A DNA stretch of 64,000 bases from Patescibacteria group bacterium (GTDB taxonomy: Bacteria; Patescibacteriota; Microgenomatia; UBA1406; GWC2-37-13). Below the pieces are notes generated by a model. It saw only the letters and a program-made list of their open reading frames with translations, was not told the DNA's origin and made no database searches. Positions 58,248 to 64,000 of this stretch are shown here, piece after piece. Within the stretch, counting starts at the first letter, position 1; the number at the start of each line of letters is the position of its first letter. The stretch is taken from NCBI GenBank assembly GCA_026004455.1, contig BPJE01000001.1, positions 366,325 to 430,324 on the forward strand, written 5' to 3'. Made by a program: the position numbers and the translations under genes.

Positions 58248-59204
58248 TTATTTAATATTTTTTACCTTCTCAATCGAATATTTTTCCAATATTTCCGGTA
58301 ATTTTTCTTCGTAGAGGACGATTGATCTTTTTTTTGGGATTAGATAATAAGGGTGAAAACAAATATTGAAAAAATAAGCTAACAGAGCGATAATTTCAAG
58401 GATAATAATTGTTTCAAGTAGTCTTGATTTTAAAAATAACCAAAGAAATAAAAAAAATCTTAAAATAATCATCCATATTGGTTCAATTTTTAATTTTAAA
58501 AAAATACTATTTGGCGATTGATTGTTTTTGAAAACTGCTTGAGTAAAAAGTTTAAAATTTTGAGCAGTGGAAGAAGGTAAAGATATAGAAAAGTTACCTT
58601 TTTCATCTGATTTAATTAATAATTTTGGCAAGCTAAAAGCCTCAACTAGTTTTGGAAATTGAAATTTAGAAATTATGTTTGAGATAATATTGTTTGAAGA
58701 TTGGGTAAATATTGATAAATTAACGTCAGTATCTGGTATTGTTTGACCAGTGAGAATAACTTGATCGCCAATAAAATAAATATTTTTATCTAAAGAGATT
58801 GTTGGTGGCATAATTACTGGTCCTATAGTGACATTGTATTGAGTAGGAAATGGTGGTAAACAAACAGGCGAGGATATTCGACCAAACTGGTCTTTGGCGC
58901 TCAAACAAGCCTCATGAGGTGAAAAAGGAGAAAAACGATTTTCAAATTCAAAAAAACCTTTTTCATCAGCAGTTGTTTGATCAGCAATACCTTGTCCAGA
59001 GAAAGTTACTTCAGCAAAAGGGGATGTATAACCAAAAAGAGTAAAACGATAATCACCAATCGAGACAGAGTTTAAAACTTCATTATTATATGTTTTTATT
59101 CCGGCAACATTGCCATTATTATTATCTTTAAGATAAAGATAAGCGAGTTGAAGGGGGATAATAATTAAAAGAGAGATAATAATAAGAAAATACTTTTTTC
59201 TCAT
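58248..59204 (-). CDS. Exported Ig-like/carboxypeptidase-regulatory-type protein with C-terminal anchor
   Basis: 318 residues from the ATG at 59204 (MRKKYFLIIISLL); an ATG at 59225 overlapping the upstream stop (ATGA) is also possible and would couple translation. Signal helix, then a beta domain with GYTSPFAEVTFSGQGIADQT and TADEKGFFEFENRF (a CarboxypepD_reg-like fold), a second domain (ISLDKNIYFIGDQVILTGQT) and a C-terminal helix (WMIILRFFLFLWLFLK) with a basic tail. Third in a minus-strand trio of surface genes (61717 to 58248). Role unknown. Confidence 0.65.
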   Translation of the reverse strand: MRKKYFLIIISLLIIIPLQLAYLYLKDNNNGNVAGIKTYNNEVLNSVSIGDYRFTLFGYTSPFAEVTFSGQGIADQTTADEKGFFEFENRFSPFSPHEACLSAKDQFGRISSPVCLPPFPTQYNVTIGPVIMPPTISLDKNIYFIGDQVILTGQTIPDTDVNLSIFTQSSNNIISNIISKFQFPKLVEAFSLPKLLIKSDEKGNFSISLPSSTAQNFKLFTQAVFKNNQSPNSIFLKLKIEPIWMIILRFFLFLWLFLKSRLLETIIILEIIALLAYFFNICFHPYYLIPKKRSIVLYEEKLPEILEKYSIEKVKNIK

Positions 59205-59221
59205 AAAATTATGATATAATA

Positions 59222-60223
59222 TCATTTTTTTCTTAGTTGTTCTTTAAGTTTTTCAATCTCTTCTTTTTCTTTTTTTAGCTCTTCTTCAAGGTCAATCTCT
59301 TTTTTTATGAAGTTTTTATAAAGATTAGAGATTAATAAAATAAGGATAATTATTGTCAAAGCGATAACTAAAGCGATTCTCCAAGGAAAAATCCAAACAT
59401 ATATTTTTCCATCAATTACTTGTCCTTTTTCTCCATAATTAGCAAGTAATTCAAGACTATATTTACCAATCATCCATTTTTTACCTAGTTCATTTTCGTA
59501 ATTTCTTACCATATCAGGAAAAATATTTTTTTCTTTAAGGCTAGTTTGATCAACAATATTTCCAAAAACATCTTTTAAAGTAATCACTCCTTTTGGAGCA
59601 ATATGATAGTCGCCGCGATTTAAGATTTGAGTTTCAACTTTTATTGGACCAAACTCTAAAAAACTTGGACTATAAAATCGAGTTAAGATTGCTTTTTCGC
59701 TGATTGGACCAGTAACTTTAAGATAAAGTAAAGAGGCGATTCGTGATGATGTTCCCAGTCCAGCTTGATAGTTTTGAGTTGTGTTTTTTTCTGGTTGAGT
59801 TTCGTGTTCAAAAAAAACTGCCACATATCTGCCTCCTGGTCGGGCAGAGGGAGGCACATCTATTTCTCCTTGAAGAGAAATTTTGTTATTGGCAGGAAGA
59901 GTTGCTTTCTCATAATTTAGTTTTATCCAAGAGCTAGCAGAAAATCTTATTGGCGCTTGATCAATATTTTCAATTAATGTCGGTGTACCATTAGCATCTT
60001 GGACAATAAAATCAGCAGTTTTAAAAAATCCAGAAATTGGTTCAGTTGATTGATTATAAAAACTAATTGTTATATAGGCTTTCTCGCCAGGTTTAACTTC
60101 AATTTCTTGTCTTGCTGGCATAACAACTAAAGGTAAGGTTGATTGAGCGCTTACTTGTTTAATAAATAAGCTAAAAAGAATAAAGATAATCAAAACTTTT
60201 AAAAATTTATTGATTTTTTTCAT
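59222..60223 (-). CDS. DUF916-like exported protein with C-terminal membrane helix and coiled tail
   Basis: 333 residues. Signal peptide (LIIFILFSLFIKQVSAQ), then LPLVVMPARQEIEVKPGEKA and YITISFYNQSTEPISG, the start of DUF916/WxL-interacting-like beta domains; PPSARPGGRYVAVFFE is a further family-like motif. Then a helix (WRIALVIALTIIILILLISN) and an acidic/basic coiled coil (EEELKKEKEEIEKLKEQL). DUF916 proteins tether WxL surface proteins in Firmicutes; the preceding gene encodes a candidate partner. Family call is moderate. Confidence 0.65.
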   Translation of the reverse strand: MKKINKFLKVLIIFILFSLFIKQVSAQSTLPLVVMPARQEIEVKPGEKAYITISFYNQSTEPISGFFKTADFIVQDANGTPTLIENIDQAPIRFSASSWIKLNYEKATLPANNKISLQGEIDVPPSARPGGRYVAVFFEHETQPEKNTTQNYQAGLGTSSRIASLLYLKVTGPISEKAILTRFYSPSFLEFGPIKVETQILNRGDYHIAPKGVITLKDVFGNIVDQTSLKEKNIFPDMVRNYENELGKKWMIGKYSLELLANYGEKGQVIDGKIYVWIFPWRIALVIALTIIILILLISNLYKNFIKKEIDLEEELKKEKEEIEKLKEQLRKK

Positions 60224-60226
60224 ATT

Positions 60227-61717
60227 TTAAAAAGATGCTGTTGCTGTATAGCGAACTTTATTAAAATAATAACCTGCTGGTTGTGTAGCGGAGACATTTA
60301 ATCGATAACAGACGTAAACTTGAGATGAGGCTACTGGTGTTGCTGCTGACATAATCGTTTGTTTAGTTTCAGCAGCTTCTTGGTCAGCAAATTGTCTAGC
60401 AGAGAAAGTTCGGCCAGATTCATTATAAGTAAAAGCAGCATTGTTTCCAGAAACATTAGCTAAAGAATAGCCTAAACCATAATAACTAGTACTTATCCAA
60501 TCTTGCGAAGTAGACTCATTACATGCCGTTGGACCACAAACAGTGTCTTGAATACATTGGTCAGCTTCTCCAGCTGAAGCACCAGTACAAACTTTTCCAT
60601 CTTTTCCCATCTGATCGTTTTCTTCAATGTTGACATTATAACCAGATGCGGCATTAGTTGAGATAGTAACAGTTTGAGCTGCTTCTTGAAAAGCTCCAAA
60701 GTTAATAATTGTTCCCCAAGGAACAGATGTGGCAGTGGTTGTCACATCAGTTGTTTGTCCACAAGCACTAGTTGAACTTGGGACTCCAGCAATTGTTAAA
60801 GATAAAGTTTCTTGAACTGTTGCTGAAACTAAAACACCTTCAACAACCGCGATTTTAATATTTGATTCATCTAAAGTGTAATCTAAGCCATCACGAGTTT
60901 TAACATTAATTGTATAAACATCAGCTAATCCTTGAGTATGTCCAGATAAAATTGGTGCTGGATTAATTAGTTGTCTATTAGTATCACCAATTGTTACAGT
61001 AATTGTTGAACCAGCAGCACAAGAATCAGTAGTTCTATCAATTCTTATTTGATGATCGTTTGATGCGTCACCTGGAGTAACTGCGGCAACTGTCCAGTTA
61101 TTATTACAACTTGATCCCGATGAAGAAACAGTAATATTTGAAATTCCTAACCCATTTAAATCAAAACCATTGGTCGCAATAGAGGAATTAGTATCAGGAA
61201 AACCGTCATTACCTTGAGTGGCATGATCAATTGAAGGAATAGTAATATATATGTCTCCATTAGAAGGTACGGCATTGGTTAAAGTAAAAGTAATTGTATG
61301 AATTGCTGATTGGGTTGAAATAACATAATCATTCGCACCTAAAGCAGTAGCGCCTAAAGGAGGAGAGATATTAAAAGTACTACTATCAACCACATTAACT
61401 ACATTATAAGTTGATTGATTATAACAGCCATCTAAATTAGGTCCAGCAAAACAAACAACATCTTTTGGAAAAAGATGAGTAGTGTTATTATCAGCATTAC
61501 CTGATGAATCAATAGTAATCACTGAGCCATTAGCTGCGCCTGTAGCAACTCCAGCCCGATATGATAATCTAGAGTTACTTAAAGTAACTGAGGCATTAGT
61601 AAAATTTGCAGAATCTAATTCAGATTTTTGAGGTAAATTAAATAAAAAGTTATATAAACTAAGATTAAAAATTAAAATGAAAAGAATAATTTTTCTTAAT
61701 TTTAGTTTTCTTTTCAT
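60227..61717 (-). CDS. Secreted Thr/Ser-rich surface protein (WxL/S-layer-like)
   Basis: 496 residues from the ATG at 61717 (MKRKLKLRKII); earlier in-frame codons are the AAAGACTATCTTT palindrome. A signal helix (IILFILIFNLSLYNFLFN) precedes repeats of beta-sandwich sequence: NASVTLSNSRLSYRAGVATG, TITFTLTNAVPSNGDIYIT, and a C-terminal domain TSVPWGTIINFGAFQEAAQT, ... VCYRLNVSATQPAGYYFNKV reminiscent of WxL-type modules, with paired Cys. It is A/T-poor for this genome and secreted or surface-bound. Probably held by the DUF916-like protein 3 nt downstream. Confidence 0.68.
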   Translation of the reverse strand: MKRKLKLRKIILFILIFNLSLYNFLFNLPQKSELDSANFTNASVTLSNSRLSYRAGVATGAANGSVITIDSSGNADNNTTHLFPKDVVCFAGPNLDGCYNQSTYNVVNVVDSSTFNISPPLGATALGANDYVISTQSAIHTITFTLTNAVPSNGDIYITIPSIDHATQGNDGFPDTNSSIATNGFDLNGLGISNITVSSSGSSCNNNWTVAAVTPGDASNDHQIRIDRTTDSCAAGSTITVTIGDTNRQLINPAPILSGHTQGLADVYTINVKTRDGLDYTLDESNIKIAVVEGVLVSATVQETLSLTIAGVPSSTSACGQTTDVTTTATSVPWGTIINFGAFQEAAQTVTISTNAASGYNVNIEENDQMGKDGKVCTGASAGEADQCIQDTVCGPTACNESTSQDWISTSYYGLGYSLANVSGNNAAFTYNESGRTFSARQFADQEAAETKQTIMSAATPVASSQVYVCYRLNVSATQPAGYYFNKVRYTATASF

Positions 61718-61767
61718 AATAAAAATATGGCAGTTTTTTCTATTTTTGTCAAGTAGGATTATTACAA

Positions 61768-61803
61768 AAAGACTATCTTTGCAGAATTGCAAAGACAGTC
61801 TTT
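61768..61803. repeat. Palindrome AAAGACTATCTTT ... AAAGACAGTCTTT between divergent genes
   Basis: 36 nt, arms paired with a single mismatch (AAAGACTATCTTTGCA and TGCAAAGACAGTCTTT). It lies in the shared upstream region of the surface operon and the PaaX-like gene. Confidence 0.75.
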
Positions 61804-61859
61804 AATTGAAAATCACTCTTGACAAATATTTTTTCGTTTGTTAAATTGTTAGTATAACC

Positions 61860-62456
61860 ATGATTAAAGAAAGACGAACGAAAATTCTTCTTATACTTTT
61901 TTTATTATCTGACGTTAATTTTGACTGGGTTAATTTTGATTCAAATATTGAAAAAATTTTTGATCTATCAATCAATCAAAAAACAAAAGGAGTAATATCT
62001 GCTCTTATTAAAGAAAATTTAATTGAAAAATCAGCAGATAAAGAAAGTCATTATCGCTTAACTGAGACTGGTTTTAATTATCTTTGTTTTGAATTTCCAT
62101 TTTTTAGATTTTTAAAAGAGACTTGGGATAAAAAATGGCGGATTATTTCTTATGAGATACCAGAATCAAAACGAGAAATTCGCGATCGTTTACGACGCGA
62201 AATGCAAGGGTGGGGACTTGGTCCTTGGCACAGATCATTTTGGCTTACACCTCATCCAGTAATTAATAAACTTAAAGATTTAGTTTCACAAAAAGAAGAG
62301 GAAAAATATATTCAGGCATTTGAAGCAGATTATGCTTTTGGAGATAGAGAAATATTAATTGAAAAAGTTTGGGAAAAAACTAATTTAGATAAAAAATATC
62401 GAGAGTTATTTAAAAAATGGCATGATATTTTGTCTTCAAATGAAGAAAAAAAATGA
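61860..62456 (+). CDS. PaaX-like regulator, frameshifted near the C-terminus
   Basis: 198 residues in the intact frame: an N-terminal winged helix (KILLILFLLSDV ... NQKTKGVISALIKENLIEKS), and the PaaX central/C-terminal Cas2-like fold (WRIISYEIPESKREIRDRLR, LGPWHRSFWLTPHP). After an A8 run at about 62444-62451 the expected end (FKKIITEYIVLLRQDPGLPK, ELIGESWIGFEGWNIFKEI) lies in another frame down to the stop at 62596-62598. Removing one A restores a protein of about 245 residues. Such proteins are frequent in Patescibacteria. Regulator of unknown targets. Confidence 0.72.
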   Translation: MIKERRTKILLILFLLSDVNFDWVNFDSNIEKIFDLSINQKTKGVISALIKENLIEKSADKESHYRLTETGFNYLCFEFPFFRFLKETWDKKWRIISYEIPESKREIRDRLRREMQGWGLGPWHRSFWLTPHPVINKLKDLVSQKEEEKYIQAFEADYAFGDREILIEKVWEKTNLDKKYRELFKKWHDILSSNEEKK

Positions 62457-62575
62457 TAAATTTAAAAAAATTATTACTGAATATATTGTTTTATTAAGAC
62501 AAGATCCAGGTCTACCAAAAGAGCTAATAGGTGAGAGTTGGATTGGATTTGAGGGTTGGAATATTTTTAAAGAAA

Positions 62576-63433
62576 TTAGAGCGATTCTTTTAGGGTAAAT
62601 TTTATATCACCATTTATATCCGTTCGTTTAATTTTTATATTTAGGGCTTTTAATAGATTTAATACTTCTTTTGCCGGATGACCATAAGAATTATTTTTAC
62701 CAACACTTATCACTGCTATATCTGGTCTGATAACTTCTAAAAATTTTTTATTTATTCCATATTTTGAGCCATGGTGGGGAATTTTTATAATATTTATTTT
62801 ATTATTTAGAAAGTTATTATCTGCCAAAATATTATTTAATATTTTTGAAGTGGCGTCACCAGTGAATAAAATTTTAAAATTATTATTCTTAAAAATCATA
62901 ATTTGTGAATAATCATTATCATCAGAAGAGACAAGATTTTTATTTGGCCAAAAAAATATAAATTGATTATTTTTTCCGATATTTATTTTTTCTCTTTGAA
63001 AGTAGTAGTAAATTTTTGTTTTCTTATTTATAAGATTATTGATTAATTGTTTATAAGTATTAGTCACAAAAGGGCTTTCTGTAGTAATAAAATTTTTTAT
63101 TTTATAACGTTCGTTAATATAGTAAAAACCTTGATAATGATCTTTGTTAGAATGACTTAAAAAAGCTAATTCAATTTCTTTATCCCAAAAAGGCATATAT
63201 TTTCCAAGGCAAGAAAGAACATCTTTATTTGGTCCAGCATCAATAAGTACATCTGTTTTATTTTCTATTCGAATATATGCTGCGTCTCCTTGTCCAACAT
63301 TACAAAAAATTATTTTTGTTGATTTATCAATTTGTAAAAATATTAAATAACTTGTTAAACCAATTAAAAAAACAAAAATCATTAAAATTAAAAATTTCCC
63401 TATTTGTTTTTTGTCTACTTTATTTATTTCCAT
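62576..63433 (-). CDS. comEC: ComEC-type metallo-beta-lactamase domain protein
   Basis: 285 residues. One N-terminal helix (FLILMIFVFLIGLTSYLIFL), then TKIIFCNVGQGDAAYIRIEN (VGQGD signature), VLIDAGPN, LAFLSHSNKDHYQGF (metal site; HSNKDH for HSHxDH), ILFTGDATSK and IIKIPHHGSKYG. This is the C-terminal beta-lactamase domain of ComEC, encoded separately and in the same frame as the channel part 33 nt upstream, with two stop codons between. The domain degrades the non-transported strand or guards the channel in natural transformation. Confidence 0.85.
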   Translation of the reverse strand: MEINKVDKKQIGKFLILMIFVFLIGLTSYLIFLQIDKSTKIIFCNVGQGDAAYIRIENKTDVLIDAGPNKDVLSCLGKYMPFWDKEIELAFLSHSNKDHYQGFYYINERYKIKNFITTESPFVTNTYKQLINNLINKKTKIYYYFQREKINIGKNNQFIFFWPNKNLVSSDDNDYSQIMIFKNNNFKILFTGDATSKILNNILADNNFLNNKINIIKIPHHGSKYGINKKFLEVIRPDIAVISVGKNNSYGHPAKEVLNLLKALNIKIKRTDINGDIKFTLKESL

Positions 63434-63466
63434 ATTTTTAATTTAGGGATTATAATTTTTATATTT

Positions 63467-64000
63467 TTAGTTAAAACTTATAAAAACACCAGGAATACTA
63501 GATAAAATATTGATTATCCAGATAATGTAATTTAAAATTAGATAGCTGACCCAAGCAAAGGGAAGTCCTAAAAAATAGTTGATTTTTCCCAAAATTGCTG
63601 TTAAAAATCCTAAGATCATTAATGGAGGGATAAGAAAAGAGACTAAAATATTGGAAAAAGGCGCGATTAATGAGATTTGTTTAAAATATATAAAAATTAT
63701 TGGCACGGTAAAAACTTGAGCGGCGATTGAGGTTTTAAATTCTGCTTTAATATAATTTATAAAATTTTCTAGTTTATTTTTAGTTTTTTTTGTTTTTAAT
63801 TGACCAAAAAGAATTATTCCTAAAGTGGCTGCATAAGATAACTGAAAAGAAATTGATTTTAGCCATTTTGGATAAATAAGTAAACTGATTACAAAAGATA
63901 AAAACAAGGTGTATAAAGGATAATTCTTTCTTTCGACAAAACTTGATACGAGTGTTAAAATACCCATAAAAGCTGCTCTTAAAATCGGGGCTTGAATACC
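63467..64000 (-). CDS. comEC: ComEC competence channel domain, 5' part outside window
   Basis: The frame enters from the right edge with GIQAPILRAAFMGILTLVSS, the ComEC motif GxxxxxxRAxxM, and continues with WLKSISFQLSYAATLGIILF, FKTSIAAQVFTVPIIFIYFK, PFSNILVSFLIPPLMILGFL and several helices, ending at SIPGVFISFN. Forms the inner-membrane pore for DNA import. 178 codons are visible. It ends 33 nt before the separate metallo-beta-lactamase gene. With DprA and the pilin it argues for competence. Confidence 0.88.
   Translation of the reverse strand, partial: GIQAPILRAAFMGILTLVSSFVERKNYPLYTLFLSFVISLLIYPKWLKSISFQLSYAATLGIILFGQLKTKKTKNKLENFINYIKAEFKTSIAAQVFTVPIIFIYFKQISLIAPFSNILVSFLIPPLMILGFLTAILGKINYFLGLPFAWVSYLILNYIIWIINILSSIPGVFISFN

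Overview
The window is a 64-kb piece of a very AT-rich bacterial chromosome using the standard bacterial code (TGA ends genes, tryptophan is TGG). Gene content fits an ultra-small Candidate Phyla Radiation (Patescibacteria) bacterium, most likely Microgenomates-like; this placement is inferred from gene style, not from a marker-gene tree. Signs are many single-pass surface proteins with Thr/Pro or beta-repeat stalks, a giant S74 surface protein, a type IV pilin-like protein with ComEC and DprA, a lone ABC exporter, a reduced central metabolism (rpe-eno-gpmA, rpiB, gdhA, trxB) and an almost complete lack of biosynthesis.

Layout. 1-11 kb: AAA ATPase end, then a cell-surface polysaccharide island (GT2, GT4, epimerase, deacetylase, methyltransferase, GT-C membrane enzyme, Wzy/ligase) and a large SH3/GH10-like protein. 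11.3-15.9 kb: an accessory locus with a PqqD-like protein, a decayed sugar transferase, a VapBC-type module, a signal-peptidase/nucleotidyltransferase fusion, an 8-cysteine small peptide with its own promoter, and an HPr-kinase-like P-loop protein; it resembles a peptide-modification (RiPP-like) system. 16.6-17.5 kb: a GIY-YIG gene wedged against a tRNA-Pro gene whose anticodon loop carries a 31-nt GC-rich insertion, then dCMP deaminase. 17.6-37.5 kb: housekeeping genes (aminotransferase, TatD, RpiB, DprA, GpmA, Eno, Rpe, M20 peptidase, dCTP deaminase-like, ThyA, FolA, QueA, Tgt, Fmt). 37.6-41.3 kb: a decayed surface-protein gene, an unassigned structured RNA with a consensus promoter, and rho. 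41.3-48.4 kb: an ABC-2 exporter, a CstR-like repressor with trxB, gdhA and a LysM/M23 hydrolase. 48.4-64 kb: a transposase relic among palindromes, a Wzy/TPR protein, a pseudopilin, the giant S74 protein (frameshifted), small Ig-like surface proteins, a PaaX-like regulator and ComEC.

The outstanding property is an invasion by short dispersed palindromes and tandem micro-repeats. They fill many intergenic gaps and also sit, without breaking the frame, inside conserved enzymes: queA, tgt (three insertions), gdhA, tatD, trxB, eno, fmt, thyA, a glycosyltransferase and the S74 protein. The same DNA element encodes the same foreign peptide in unrelated proteins, as Rickettsia palindromic elements do. 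One family (AAAGACTGTCTTT) flanks a relic of a REP-associated tyrosine (RAYT-like) transposase, suggesting how it could have spread.

Many apparent gene breaks (about a dozen events) can each be repaired by removing one base, usually in an A/T run. They cluster in the polysaccharide and peptide loci. They may be insertion-type sequencing errors, slippage-tolerated sites or young pseudogenes, and the sequence alone cannot decide.
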